64,000 nt of DNA from Tetrahymena thermophila SB210 (GCF_000189635.1 NW_002476185.1:124001-188000); one strand, 5' to 3'; shown: positions 37,230 to 50,801, counted from the first letter of the stretch. Notes: generated from the sequence alone by a model not told the origin. Made by a program: numbers and translations.

Positions 37230-37635
37230 CTTATAAGCTATTTAATTTATTAAAAATTAATTTTTTCTGTATAACTTAAATAAATTGAAAGTGTTTGAAT
37301 CTAATTTATTTTTTTTAAGATTTATCTCACAAATATAAAAAACAAACTTACTTTTTTTAATCTTTAGAAACCAAAATAAATATTTAAATCAATATTTTTT
37401 TAGGTCTATTCAATAAATATCTATTAACTGAATATAAAAATAAAAACTTAAGATGAACTATTTTTTAAAAGTTAGATTAACAATTTAAATTTATTATTAT
37501 AAAGTAACACAAATATAAATATGAAATAAAGTTTGATATTTTATTTTTAGTTGTTAAATGTATCAAGTGATTTTTTATAAAATTTGATAAATTTAAATAG
37601 CTAATGTAAATTTTTTTATATTTTTAATCAATTAT
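37230..37635. other. intergenic, no gene seen
   Basis: About 400 nt between the stop of the 1131-aa gene and the start of LRR gene C, both minus strand. It should contain the promoter of LRR gene C. Nothing specific seen. Confidence 0.4.
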
Positions 37636-40600
37636 TCATTTCTTTTTAGAATTCCCCTTTATCCTGCTTAATAAAGGTTAGTTAGCAAGATCTTGTTATA
37701 TTTTCTTAAATTAAATTGTAGATTGCTAAATAAAATTAACTGAAATATCTTAATTGGCTATATTAGAAGAATATTATGGTCTGTGACTTATACTATTGAA
37801 ATTGTTTTATTAGGGGATTGTTTTTCCACAATTTTAATTTTAATTCAAGCTATCATTAACACTTAGAGAGTGCCTTGCACGAGTACCCATATTTGAGATA
37901 CAATTTTAGTTATTAATTTATTAAACTTATTTTTAATGATTTTGCTGTAAATTAGATTATGGCACACTAAAGTATTAAATAGGATTTTCTAATTTTTATG
38001 AATTTATGAGGGAATTTTGCTGATAATTTGTTTGAGATAACCTTCTTTTCTCTCTGGAAATTTAGTAAAATTTCTCTTTAATGTTTGTATTATTCTATAT
38101 TTCAGCATAAAATGGGCTATTCTAAGATTTCTTAGCTGAAGATACTCTAAATTATTATAAAGTATTGTTTTGATAATTTTAATTTTATATAGGCAATGTA
38201 TTTGACCCAAATTAAGGATTTTATTAACAAGAAATAATTTAAATGTTCCCTGTTCCTTTCATATCTTTACCTCCATAAAAGTGGGTTGAGTTGTTAAGAC
38301 TTGCTTAGTAACTTATATCTGCAATTTTTTTTATGGTGTCTCCATTAGGTACTTAGCTAATTTAGTTTAGTTATGTTGGATTATTAATTGGTTAAACCCA
38401 ATTAGATAGTAGCTGCTTTTTGCCTGGATTAAGTTGCTGATTTATGGATCTACTTCTTTGTCTTTTACTACTTTGCAAATATTAAACATTTATTTTAGTC
38501 TTTAACCCATATGTCCTGTTACTATTTTCAGTAAATGAAGCTGTTTTAGGGCGAGTTCCCTATTCCATTATTGATAATGTGGAGCTTTTTTTAAAAAAAC
38601 ATAAAATTTGCAAAAGGTTATTTTATACTTTATTTTACGTTTGCTTTTAGTTTGAATTATAAAAATATTAGTATTGTGGATTTGGAATAACTAAAGGATA
38701 TTGAGGCTTGTTTCTGTTGGAAGATTGAGCTGTGAACATAACTGAGGAATAGTCTATTGTTTCGATTTTATCTAAATTATTCTAGAGTGGGTCTAAATTT
38801 TTTTGTGACTCATTACCTTATGTTGGTAAAACTAAAGTCGAATAAGCTGCTTCGTTTCCATCAATAGAAGCTACTTTTATTGGTGGGATTTATTAGTTCT
38901 GTTTTGATAGTGAAACCTTTTGTAGAGGTAAATTATTTGTTTCTTATAATCCATGTGAATTTTAACTGGCTGAAGTAGAATTATTTGTAGAATTAGTTTA
39001 ATTGTTTTGATTATTTCTTTTTTAAAGGTAATATATTTTATGAGTCGATCTCATTCTTTAAACAAATTAGTCTTGGCTCAATTTAGTTAAATTTTAAACC
39101 TACTTTTCTTGTGATATATTTTCAGAAGAAAAGAGAGACCCACTGTATGGTAGTTTGTTCTATTAGTATCTCGCTTAATTATAAATTTACTTATTATTTT
39201 GATTATTTTGAGAGTTTAAGTTCTATTCTAGAGAAAGATGCTTTACTTTTGTTTCTATTATTATCCTATTTACATTGTCGCTTTTTTGCTATGATACGGG
39301 TCTCTTTTATTAACCTTCCTATTAATCAAATTAAAACATAGTTCCTTCCTATAAATTGACTTGTATATCTAAAGAATTATTTAAGTTTTGTTTCTTTTCC
39401 ATTTTGATTTGACTCTAATTTAACGATTGATTAACACTACTTGAGTAAATACCTTATGAAGAATAAGGCCTGGATTGATTGACTTCATTCTTATTAGTTT
39501 ATGAATTCCTTCTAAAATCCGAAAGGCCATTTTAATTATAAGAAGTATTACTTTAATCTGCTAAATTATTAGTTTAATTGTAGCAACTTACAACTTGAAT
39601 TCTTTTCCTTTTTTATATTTTATCTAAAACTTTTTATTGTATTTACTGTATTTGCTATTTAATTTTTTAAGGAAATTTCTCAATGTATTTGGAGTAGTAA
39701 TTCTCAATTGTAGCTTTAACTTCCAAGTTCTTGCTAATCATAAAGTTAACCATTTATTACTTGCCCTAATCATTAATGCTCCCATCAGGTTAAGTTAGCT
39801 TTTTCATAAGAAACATAATCATCTCTATACTAAAATTATTCACTTCTAAATCCATAATGTCATTAATATTACTAATGATATTATATTATCTTTTCATAGG
39901 AGATTACTTCTTTTTATCTAAATTATTATTTTAAGTACTAATTGTTAATCCTTATTATGTTTAACTTTAGTTGCTGTTCTTTGTAGAATTATGAATGCCT
40001 TGAGGGGCAATACTAGTTTGTTAGCAGTTTAGATTTTAGCTAGATGTTTATATGCTAAAACCATTTGAAAGCACTTGCAGTTAAGTTTGAGAATTTATTT
40101 TCTATATACTTTACATACTGTTCCTCAAAGTAGCCTGATTTTTATCCTATAATTTATTAGGAGGATTGCTTGCATTAACACAATTACCACAGGCATTAAT
40201 TAAATCAATCTATTTACTATCTAAAGAGCTCATTGATGATCTCTTTGATTTTATACCTAAATTTAATTATAAAAATTTATTTGATATTCATTAGAACTAA
40301 ATTGTTTTATTTAATCTTACAGAAACAATTTATTAACTTATTTATTTACTTTTGCGATTGTCTGTTTGGAGGGTTTCACTTATTTAAAAGGTCGAGTTAT
40401 TGTATTTGTAAGGTAGTTATTTAATAATGTCTTAATCTTAATTTGAGGTAATAGTAATAATTTCTTTCTAAGATCCTTTATTGCGATTCGATGTAAGCTA
40501 TTTTAAATAAATATCTGAATTTTCTTTTATGAAATCCCCAAATTGAGCTCTTGCCATTTCGACCAGCCACTTTAATAGCAAGCAAAAAAAAGGAACCTAA

Positions 40601-41208
40601 CACATTTTAAAAACAACATCTCAGAAAATAAATTTAATTTTTCAGTTGTTTATGCATTGATATAGTTATAGTGATAAAATTTGCTATTTTAAAGGAATTT
40701 ATTTACTCTCTCATATAGCTCATTTTTGATAATCATTTTGATTTCGTCAGCCCTCTATAAAAAGTTAGTTTGTTGAAAAAACTCAATGTAAAGAGATGCA
40801 ACATTACGATACTATGGTTCTTTACAAAACACCATTTCCTATTCAAGCTCGAAATTTTGAAACAAACAATTCATTATTTGTAGACTGATAGAATAGAATT
40901 GCCTAAAATCCATTAAAATAAATAAAATTGATTAAAAACATTTATTTAAGATGATAATAATAATTTATTTACTAAATACTCTACAATGAATTAGATCTCT
41001 CGCTAAAAAATATTTCAAAAAGCTTATTCTCATTGCTGATTCTCTGTTTCTCTTCCTTCTTTGCATTGATGATAAATTTAAGGATTTTCCTCTAAATATT
41101 AGAATTGTCTGTAAGATTATAATTCTCATTTTAGAGTTAAGCAATCTCTTTTTTGTATTATTTAATAATCTCAAACCTGACATCAACCAATTCTTTTATC
41201 TTTTCCAT
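37636..41208 (-). CDS. large unrecognised Q/N/S-rich protein (about 1131 aa)
   Basis: Minus strand, ATG 41208, TGA 37636-37638. Exon 1 is 41208-40973, the intron 40972-40903 (phase 2, GTAAAT...TTTAG). Exon 2 runs 40902 to about 40350. After a second intron the long exon 3 runs from about 40242 (end chosen to keep phase) to 37636. The N-terminal ~260 residues are helical and charged (MEKIKELVDVRFEIIKQYKK, SEMLFLKCVRFLF, WSKWQELNLGISQKK). A second ordered island reads NINDIMDLEVNNFSIEMIMF and MVNFMISKNLEVKATIENYY. The rest is disordered and rich in Q, N and S with many SP/TP sites (NSPFYAEIQNN, LNPGKKQLL). No membrane segment and no recognised domain. Exon/frame structure supports a real gene; function unknown, perhaps cytoskeletal or regulatory scaffold (guess). 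Confidence 0.8.
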
Positions 41209-43105
41209 ATCTCAAATATAAATCTTAAAAGGGAGAACTGGGACAATATTTTATCCTTAAAGTCTTATTTTCAAAAACTAGATTTATAATTTGGATTCCA
41301 ATTTAAGAAAGATATATAGATCGATAGACTAGCTTTTATATGATAGTTTATTATTAAAATTATTAACTTACTAAATTAATTAAAATCAAAGTATTTTTTC
41401 TCATGTAATTCTATCAATAATTTGATGATACTAAAGTTAATTAAAGGTGGATAATTAATCTCTCTTTAACTAAGATTATAATTATTACTCAACTATATTT
41501 TAAATAGTAACATTCAGTCAAAATAACAGCATCCACACATATAAATAACCTTTTCTAACCTGACTTATTATGTAGATAGTTCTTATTTAAATTATTTTAA
41601 ATTTTATCCTTAAAAAACTTAATTTTTTAGAAATAAATTGTTTGTAAATATTTAATATATAGTAAAATAGGATCTCTGTTGCAATTTAAAAAAATTACAC
41701 CCACTTAATCACATCTCCTATTAAAAGTAGTAAAATGAGCTTTTTTTTTATTTTTAAGCAATTTAATTTTTTGAATAAGTTACATTAAAATAAATAAAAT
41801 CAAATCGTAAAATAATTTTGGAATTTAATTAACAAAAATGGAGTTTGAAGCATAAAAATCTTAATTTATCTTGAACTATATTGCTAAATAGTATTAAATG
41901 TAAAAATAAAAATTTAATTTGTATTCAAATAGAGAGTTAGTTACTTGAATTTAACAATTTATCAAAATGAAGAATGTGTAAAATTTTGAGATAATTAATT
42001 ATGTATATTAGCTTTAAAAAAATAAGAGGTATTATAGTTTTATTGACTAATTTTTTAATTATTTTAATTTCATTAGTTTTAGTATTTTCAAAGATCTACA
42101 AAATTAATAAAAATATAATTTTGAAAATTAAAAACTTAAAGAAAATTAAACTACATAAAAACAATATATTAAGTAAATATGAGAAAGGTTTGAATTACAA
42201 TTACTCTATAATTTTTATTTTAAATATAACAAAATGACATACTTTTTAAAATTGTAATCTATTCCTTGGAAGCATATAATTTTGTTGCTAATCTTTTTTA
42301 ATTTTCTAATATATAAAGAAGTTGCTTATTAATATCAAATATAAATATTATAAAATTATAGCAAAATAAATAAAATGTATACTTTTAAGAAATATTTTTT
42401 ACTGTTTTTAAATTCATTGAACTTTAAATTATTTTTTTCCTGAAAAACTTCTAGATAAATTGTAAATAACAAAATAATTAAAATAAGAAGGAAATCAATT
42501 AATTTATTTATTAATTTCTCAGCCAATTTTAATAAATAATAGCAAATGAAATTAAAAAAATCTTATTACATGAATAAATTTATAAATACGATAAAAGTAT
42601 ATTTTTCATAGATATTTTAATTTATTAAATATGATTGGGAAATAAATAATATGCAAAATAAATAAATGAATGAGTTACATTTAAAATTTAAAATTTTTGA
42701 AAATTAAAAAAATTTTATTAACATTTTTTACTTAAAAATTATTTGAAATATTTTTATTATTTGCTAAAATTAACAAGCAAGAAGAGCCAATCATCTTTAT
42801 TTTTTCTAAAATTAATCTGAATATAGATAACAAGTCTCTTTTTATATCTTAATTAAATTAGTAAAGTTAACATTAATTAATAAAAAACATTATCTCTTAA
42901 GAGATTATTGCTGGCTTCTTTATTAAATAAAATTGTCTTTTCTTATATTTATTTGTAAAATTTTATTATGCTTTTTGTATTAAAAAAATTGTATGCGTTT
43001 GACTAATTTTTGAAATTTATTTTTTAATCAAATTTAATTGATTTATCCTTCTTCTTTTCTTCTTTTACACTAATTCTTCAATCGAAAAAAAATCCTAATC
43101 TTTAA
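41209..43105. other. intergenic, no gene supported
   Basis: About 1.9 kb. A 78-codon hydrophobic, Lys-rich frame at 42001-42237 (+) ends in TGA, but it has no Gln codons of the local type, no family features and no flanking support, so I do not call it. Otherwise A+T-rich sequence with homopolymer runs. Confidence 0.45.
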
Positions 43106-44869
43106 TCAATTTATCAACTAACTTTCATTTAATGCCTCACTTTGATTTTATTTTGCGGAATATCTATTTTTATGAAGGGATTTAAAGTATTTAGATTTAT
43201 TATAAACAACAATTTTTTCTCTTAATTTACTATTAAAAAAGCACCTCAAAAAGAAAGCAATGCATATATAGTGGTTTGTTTTATCCTTTACCTTACTTTT
43301 AGAAAAATAATCGATTGCGTAAAACTTAAGAAAGTATTAAAATTGTTCTGAATATCGCTAGCTATTAAAAAAGCTGTTTATTGTATTGTTATTTAGCTTT
43401 TTGTTCCTAGTAAAATTTTTTAGTTCTTTTCTAATGATATTTAGATCCTTTTACTTCTAGTCGAGACATTCAACTACAACATCGTCCCCATTATCAAGAA
43501 TATATTTTAAAAATGAAGATAGAATATTTTTGTTTACATTATTCTTATCTAATTTTTCGTAAAGGGATAGCAGATATTCATCATCTTATTCAGTAAACTA
43601 TTTCCAAAACAGAGAAGATGAATCACAAATTCTTCTTACAAAATTTTATTTTGTTTCATTTGAGTCTTAAGATACTTCGTTATCTTAGTTTTAATTTGAA
43701 AAGTCTTCTTATTGTTAATTCTCTGTACATTATTATTGCTAAAAATTTGCGCTAATTATATCATTTAAAGAAACATCACTTTCTGATGATTTTTTTTCTT
43801 AAAAATCTTAAAGACTTTCACATAATTTATTCGTTTATTACATGCAGCTTTAGGAAATTAAATCTTGGTCTGAAGGAATACATTCGTTTGAATTTGGGGA
43901 AGAATTGTTATTTGAATAAAACGAATTTTGTTTATTGATTACCTTAATTTTTAAATCTTGCTATCTCTAAGTCAATTTATGAGAACTTTTTTTAATTTCT
44001 AATGTAAATTTTTTATTATTACTGTTTTATGATTAGCAAAGAGTGTTTTCATTTGCTTAAATATTTGATGAAAAAGTTTAATTGTGAATATTTTGTTGTG
44101 GTTATTATGAAATTTCTTCACTTAAACATTATTCTTTTATATTACATTCTTATTGAGTTGAAATATATTAAATTTAAAAATTATTGTTGTTTATACTAGT
44201 CTAATTTTTTTTATTTAAATTTAAATCATCAATTTTTAACTTAGGGATTTCATCAAATTTTTGCATAAACTGGTTGTTCTGCATGCCCCTTGTTTGCTTT
44301 CTTTTGATAACCTCGATTTAATTACTATTTTTTTGATTTATATAATTTTTTTTGCTTAATTCATTAATTATTGAGGGTTCTTAGCTAGTTAATTCTTCAA
44401 GAGAGATATTTTCAATTGAAGTTTATTAAAAATGAATATAAGAATCAGTGTTATGTATAGTTTTGCAAAAGTTATTGTATGACTCTATTTACATTTTTTC
44501 TTGTTGCTAATTTTAATCATATTTTTACTATTATATATATATTTCTAAGGATTGCGGATCATTGCTAAAATTTAATCCCTCTATATATTTTTAATTATTA
44601 TTAGGATTTCTCATAATATTATCTACCTATCCTGCAGTGGGAGCAGAAACCGCTAGTTTAATAGTTGAGGAGCTTATGGAATTAACAGCAGGTTTAATTG
44701 CTTCATCTGTATCAAACTCATAGTAGCTATCATTATTATAATTGCTTTACTATCTTGACAAATGATGGGAGCTTTCTTTGATTAAATTATAGTTTTTTTA
44801 TTTTTATTCATTTTATTTATGCTGAGAATCCTAATTTATTTTAGACTTATCAGGTATCGATATATCCAT
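43106..44869 (-). CDS. unrecognised 587-aa protein with conserved C-terminal region
   Basis: Minus strand, one exon, ATG 44869 (MDISIPDKSKINQDSQHKQN), TGA 43106-43108. Residues 1 to ~385 are disordered and Q/N/S-rich. The last ~190 residues are ordered: FVRRICDSSSLFWKQFTEQD, EYLLSLYEKLDKNNVNKNIL, LDNGDDVVVECLDQKQKDL, KELKNFTRNKKL, FLKFYAIDYFSKSKVKDKTN and HYICIAFFLRCFFNSKLREK. This C-terminal region recurs, decayed, at 49.75-50.17 kb, which shows it is a duplicated unit. The helical, basic character with a Lys-rich end could suit nucleic-acid or protein binding, but I know no family with this signature. No membrane segment, signal peptide or intron. Confidence 0.82.
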
Positions 44870-45888
44870 TTCTTTAAGAGCAACGCAACTGTTATAAATA
44901 AAATTGTCTTCTTATTACATTTTTTTAATGCTGATTTCTTATTGTTAATTAATTAAATATTGCTATGATTATTTAATGGTAAAGTTTTATTAATTGAATT
45001 AGTTAATTGTATAGCCAAAATATTGAGTAAAAATGTTTTGTTTAAACCAATATCAATCAATCAGTAGTTTATTATCAGTATTCTTTTTAAATAGAATTTA
45101 TTTATAAATAATGTATTATTTTTTTCTTTTTAAATAATTAATATATATTATATATTAAAATACTATTTCTTTTAGCAAAAAAATCTCTTTTCGCTATTTT
45201 ATACTGATCCTTTTAAATGGGTGCAGCTTTTCCTCTGTTTAATTCAACAATTACAATCTAATTGAATCTGATCTAATTATACTGGCTTTTAATTTAATTA
45301 ACTCAGAGTTCATATACTTTTTAAATATAAAAAGCCAATTAATATCACCTTCTCACAGAATTCAAAATATTACCTCAATTAAAAAAACTTTGCAAACAAA
45401 ATCAATAAATAAACAGAAATAAATTTTAAATAAATAATAATTTTTATAAAATCTTTGTGAGACAAATCAATCATTTAATTTCTAATATCAAAACAAAGTA
45501 ACCCTCATTAAATAATATAGAATGTAATATGGTAATGTTTTAAATTATACAAAAAACTAAATATTTATTAGCTAGTTGGTATACTCAGCATATAAACCAA
45601 AAACTTAAAATGTAATTAAACTAAAGCCAGTTAGATCAAAAGAGCTATTTAAAAAAAATCTGATTAAAAGAATAAGGTTTTTTAAATTAAAATTTTTACT
45701 GTTTTAAATTTTTAAGTAATAAAATAAATTTTTTATTATAAGTCATTTTAATGCAAGATGAACTATTTTTTTCCAAATAACACAAATAATATGAATAAAA
45801 AAACATACAGATTCACGATTTATACTAATTTTTTATATCAATTTTTAAGATTTATTTATGAAATTCGAAGAAAAAAGCAGAGAGCTTT
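44870..45888. other. intergenic, no gene seen
   Basis: About 1 kb between two minus-strand genes, containing the upstream region of the 587-aa gene and the 3' end of the next gene. A+T-rich; no coding frame recognised. Confidence 0.45.
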
Positions 45889-48800
45889 TCAATTTTTAAA
45901 AAAGTTTTAAATTGAAACCTATTTTGAATAAATTTAAATTGTTCTTTTTTAAGAATTTTTTCTATCAAAACCTTATCCGAATTAATCGTAAAATATTTTA
46001 CTTTAAGTTATCAGGCTATTTTTATGCGGTGTTTAAATTCTGAGGCTGCTTAATAAATTTTATTTATTAGTTATCTCGCTTAATTTTTAATTAATTTAAC
46101 TACTTTTTTGTTTTTTCTAAAGAATTTTTATGTCAATATCTTCACTCCTTCTTCTTAAAATATTTTGTATCTGATCTTTTCCTTTTGAACCTGAAGCACT
46201 TTCATATTGAAAATTGAATTCATCTTGTTTTACTAAAGTTATTTATTATTTTGCACCATCTTTATTTAACAAATAATTGATATCTTATTTTTTAGGATAA
46301 AAAGTGTTTACTTAATCCTGGCGTATTATACCTAGAGTTAGAAAGGCTAGATAATCTTGTTGAAATAGAAGAGTGCTGTTATCTGTTTATACTTTAAGAT
46401 AAATTAAACTTTAGAGGGGAAAATTCAAATTAATCCAATTTTTATGATTAAGGAGTGCAATTAATTTATCTTTTTGATCTCAACAAATTAAAGTCAATTA
46501 ATCTTAATGGCGATTAATTGTCTTGTTTTTTAACTCTTTTTTCAGTTTTTGAACCTTATTTCTATCGTAAGTCTTCATAATTGATTTACTCTTACATTTT
46601 ATTCTAAATTTATATTTTGAACCTTTAAAAATCTTAGGAATCTTTTATGTTCTGCAGTTAGCTTGCCTATTCATTATTTATCACTTCTCTATTACTATAT
46701 GAACTTATATTTTCAGGTAAATTTTATTTTTAACAACATTTAATAATTTAATTTTATTACTGCTCAATTTTTTAGTTTTTAGAACCCTATTTCTAAAACT
46801 TTCTTTGCAATTTGACTTAATCATTTAAATTTTTAAATTCCTGAACATATTGAAGCTAATTTTGCTGAATAAAAAAGATTTAAAAATAAAAAAAAATAGA
46901 GATTACAAACAATTAATTACATCATATTTTTTACTGTCTAAACTCCTTGATTCTTTTATTCTATTTTGACGAAACTGAAGATCTTTTTAGCTTACAATAC
47001 CTCTAGACTTTACTATCTCTAAGTATGGAGTGATTTCCATGTAGCAATTTAAGCATACTCTTACTTTTTATTACGAAAAAAAGAACTCATCTTTTATTTT
47101 CTAATAGCTTTAAAAATCAAGTTTGTGATGTAACATTGAAAAAATATTTGGAATCTCCTAATTATTTTTTAGAAAAAAAATAAATGAATATGTAAGTAAA
47201 TTATGTAAGTAAGTTAAAAAGTTAGTAAAAGAATAGAAAAAAATTATTAATTTAGTTTTGAAAAATATGACAGCGATTTCATTTTGATTTAAAATTTATT
47301 TACATGGTTTTAGTAAGCAAATTCTGCTGGTTTTTCTTATAATTTAGGTTTAAAAAGTGAAAGGTCTTACTATTAATCATCACTTGATATTGTAATTTAA
47401 AGCAAAGACAGTTCTTTTGATTCTAATTTGGTATTATTATTTTAGCTTTCATTACTTCTTTTACTTATTTCGTTATCTGCAAATCCTGAAATTTCTCTTG
47501 GATGCTATAACTCGATAGCATTATAATTATTTAAATAAAGAAGATTCTCTTCTTTAGTAATATTTTTTTCCTATATTATATATGAGTAAGGAATTTCTAT
47601 AAATCTATTTGGAACTTCCTTTTTTTAACATCTTAAGCATACTACAAGTTTCTGTATTTAATAGGGCTTTAAAGGATTTAAGCTCTAAATTGGTTCAATC
47701 TCTCTAAACTATAATAAAAAAAATTGCATTAATTATTAAAAAACATTACAATTCTTTTTCTCGTTTGAGGTTACAAAATTACAATTTACAGCAATTTATT
47801 ACTTTAAAAACTTGTCTTTGTGCACTTTAATCTGATAAACACTGATCGCTTTTTAGTTTAGCATTTGACATAAATAAAAGACATAGATTTTCATTTTTAT
47901 CAATTTTAAAAAAGAAGTCTGCCTTTTCAAAATACAAAATACCAAAGCTCACCGATTTTAAGTGCTCTAATATCTATATAAAATATTTTTATTATTTACA
48001 AAAATTTATTCAAATGTATTGTCCTATATTTTTTAATAAAATAAATCACATAACTCCACAATCTATTTTGAAATCTGTAAAATTATATTTAAAAAAGAGA
48101 AATTGAAAAATTTAAGGATATCAAAATAACGCTCTATCATACATTTTTTCAATACAAATTTTTCTATCAGTTTATAAGCGATATTTAGTTTGTTAGTTAT
48201 AAAATAAATATTTGCAAAGAAAAAATGTTTTGAACTATTTAATTACTTTCTTATATTAAAATAAGCTAAAATTTAAAGAGCTTTGACAAATAAACTTAAA
48301 ATTTTTCTAATTTATGATAAATATAATTTCTTTTAATACCTTATCAACTTCATTTTTAAGTTTTAATGCTGTGAACTTGGCTGCACTTTCTTTTTTTATT
48401 TTAAATATTATTTATTGCATCAATAACTAAAAAATAATTTTACATGCTTAAGAAAAATACAATGGACCATCAAAAGTACAACACCTTTCGTATTTATCAA
48501 TTTTTACACTATTAAAAGGCAATTTATTAGTGATCTTTAAATACTAACTTATTTTAGAACCATACATAACCTAAAAAACACCTGTAAATTAAGATTAAAC
48601 AAACAATTTAATTAAGCTAAAATTTTCAGATAAATATTATATTTTTTTACTATTATTTTCAGAAGGAGGAGCTACGAATTTTTGCAATATTCCAGCAGAA
48701 ATAGGAATCTTTTCTGCATACAAGAAATCCTTTAAATCTTTAGAGTCAAAGTATTAAATCTTTACTTAAGACTCCTAATTAATATATGTTAACCCAGAGT

Positions 48801-49125
48801 ATTTCTCACATTTTTTCGTTGGATCATATTTTTTTTCGCAACATTCAGAATACATAAAATAGCAACAAACTTAATCAGGATCTACTTAATCAGTCATAGC
48901 TTCATAAATATTATCAATAGACGTATTTTCTTTTTTCTTTCTCTTAATATTGTTGTTCTTATCTGTAAAATACCAAAATACAGGGAGCGTATTTTTGAAT
49001 ATAATAGTATCTGGTATGTTAATTTATAATCTATTTTCAATATCTGGTGGATGTTTCCATAGATAATTAAAGATTTTTTCAAATATTGTCCCATTTGGAA
49101 ATATCTCTTACTTTGCTTTACTCAT
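45889..49125 (-). CDS. large unrecognised multi-exon protein
   Basis: Minus strand, ATG 49125. Exon 1 is 49125-48340 (262 codons) and ends at a clean GTATTA donor. It reads MSKAKQEIFPNGTIFEK, YFMYSECCEKKYDPTKKCEK, then a compact domain: DFLYAEKIPISAGILQKFV, LIKLFVQSQFTGVFQVMYGS, KLPFNSVKIDKYERCCTFDG. Further exons separated by A+T-rich introns include EHLKSVSFGILYFEKADFFF, KLVVCLRCQKKEVPNRFIE, KKQEYAQIATWKSLHTQRQQ and the Q/S-rich IQKIEQQQNQ and ISTRLSSLSNSRYNTPGL stretches. The final part reads DINYLLNKDGAKQQITLVKQ, ESASGSKGKDQIQNILRRR and QTPHKNSLI, ending at TGA 45889-45891. The frame changes near 46.29 kb: a 28-nt intron (GTAAAC...TAAG) or an indel in an A run would both explain it. The middle exon borders are not fully resolved, and two genes cannot be excluded. 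No family recognised. Confidence 0.65.
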
Positions 49126-49749
49126 TTTACACTTTAAATATATTTATACTAAGTTTTACTCCTTTGCTTTTTTCGTTTTTTTTACTTCCTTTCTTACAGC
49201 CTACTTTCTTATAGCTTAAAGATAAAAACCACAGAATATTTAATTTATGGTCTATTTTTATCAGTACTATAATCTAAATTAAATAAAGGAAGGCAGCAAC
49301 AGATATTTTTTGTGTATAAAGAATTAATAGAATATTAATATATTTGTTTAGAAATATTTATTAACATTTTATTTTTTAAAATATATAAGGTCGTTAATAA
49401 ATACTCTTAAAATGATAATAATGAATCATAATCATTATTCATTATCTTTGAAATCATTCATTATAAATTATTTAGATCTAAATTCAAAAATATTATTTTT
49501 TGCTTTTTTAGTTCTTCTTTAAATTTAAAAAAAAGTTCAATTTTTTCTTAACATTTTTAAAACTAAAAACATAAGTATTTTTATTAAATTTTAATATGGA
49601 AAACCTATTTGTTTTGATTTTTTTAGTTGATTTCTTTATTTTATATTGAATTTAAATTTATAGGAAGATAGTAAATTAATATTTAATTTATTATTAATTA
49701 GTTTTAATTAAAATATTTATTTTCTTATTATTTGAAAGTTTCAGAAAAT
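49126..49749. other. intergenic, no gene seen
   Basis: About 620 nt upstream of the previous gene, presumably promoter. A+T-rich; contains a short direct repeat around AATGAATCATAATCATTATTC near 49430. Confidence 0.4.
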
Positions 49750-50170
49750 AATTAACTGCTATAAAAGCACTCAAAAAAAATAATATAAATGTAGTGGTTG
49801 TCTTTGTCTTTTACTTTGCTTTAGGAAAAATAATTATTTGCTTAGAATTTTAAATAGTACTCAAATTACTCAGCCAGCATACAGAGAGCTTTGGGAACTA
49901 TTCAATTTTATATTGTTTATTTAGAAAAGTTTTTTTATTCCTTTATTATATTTTTGAGTTCCTTGGATTTGGAGTCAAGGTTATCTCCTTTAGATAAATG
50001 TATTTAAAAAGTAATAAACAATTTTTTTAAATATTATTTTATCAATATGTTCATAAAAAACAGACAACAGACAATTATTATGCTCTTCTTTTAACTGTTT
50101 CCAATAATATGATGAATTTCTCTTAATTAAATCTGATTTTTTAGTCTTATTCTTGTTTTTAGAGTTCAAA
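49750..50170 (-). pseudogene. decayed paralogue of the 587-aa protein (C-terminal part)
   Basis: Read on the minus strand, fragments match the conserved C-terminus of the gene at 43106-44869 in the same order but in shifting frames. RNSSYYWKQLKEEHNNCLLS matches DSSSLFWKQFTEQDDEYLLS. GDNLDSKSKELKN and KEQKNFSK match the DQKQKDL...KELKNFT region. YYLKFQANNYFSQSKVKDKD, followed by NHYIYIIFFECFYSSQ, matches YFLKFYAIDYFSKSKVKDKT and NHYICIAFFLRCFFNS. At least one frameshift (near 49.99 kb) and an in-frame TGA separate the pieces, and no start or disordered N-terminal part is evident. A duplicated gene that has lost its frame is the simplest reading. Confidence 0.8.
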
Positions 50171-50801
50171 TCCTTATTAAAATTATTTTTAAATCATGGA
50201 GGACTAAATATTCTTCCTAATAAACCTCCAATCAATTTATAATGTTATTTTGATCTGCATGGTGAAATCGATATTAATTTAATTAGAGTAGTTTATTATA
50301 CAAACTTTTCCTAATAAAATCTTGCCCTTATATATAGATATAAATTATTAATAAAATAGTGATTAAATTTATAGTATTTCTAAGTAAATTAATACTTCAA
50401 AATAAATGTTTAAAAAGTTTTGATTTAATATTTTTAATATTAATACTTTTTTGAAGAATTTTTTTTTAATTTAATTAAATTTCACGATAAATAAATAAAT
50501 ACTCAATTTTTAAACTCTCAAACTTTTTTTAATTTGTTATTAAAAATTTGAATTTTCTTACTTATAAATTAAATTTTAAAAATTATCAAAAGATAAAGAT
50601 AAGGTGAAATAATTTTAATTTTATCTAAAGTAGAACTGATTTTTTTAAAACATTTACTATAAATATTAGACCAAAATAAGTCTAATTTAATAACATTTTT
50701 AAAAAAATGCAAATATCTTTTTCTTTTTATTATTAAAATTTCTTAGTAATCTGATTAATAATTTATAATTGATACAAAAAATAATAAAATAAATAAGTAA
50801 A
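50171..50801. other. intergenic, no gene seen
   Basis: A+T-rich spacer of about 630 nt between the decayed paralogue and the foldback element. It may include the lost N-terminal part of the pseudogene, but nothing recognisable remains. Confidence 0.4.

Noticed and set aside
40550-40625. Possible intron in the 1131-aa gene
   Set aside because: An apparent frame change disappears when the T run (A8 on the + strand near 40585) is counted correctly; the frame is continuous.
42001-42237. 78-codon hydrophobic, Lys-rich frame on the + strand
   Set aside because: Composition is what random A+T-rich DNA yields, it lacks TAA/TAG Gln codons common in real local genes, and nothing flanking supports it.
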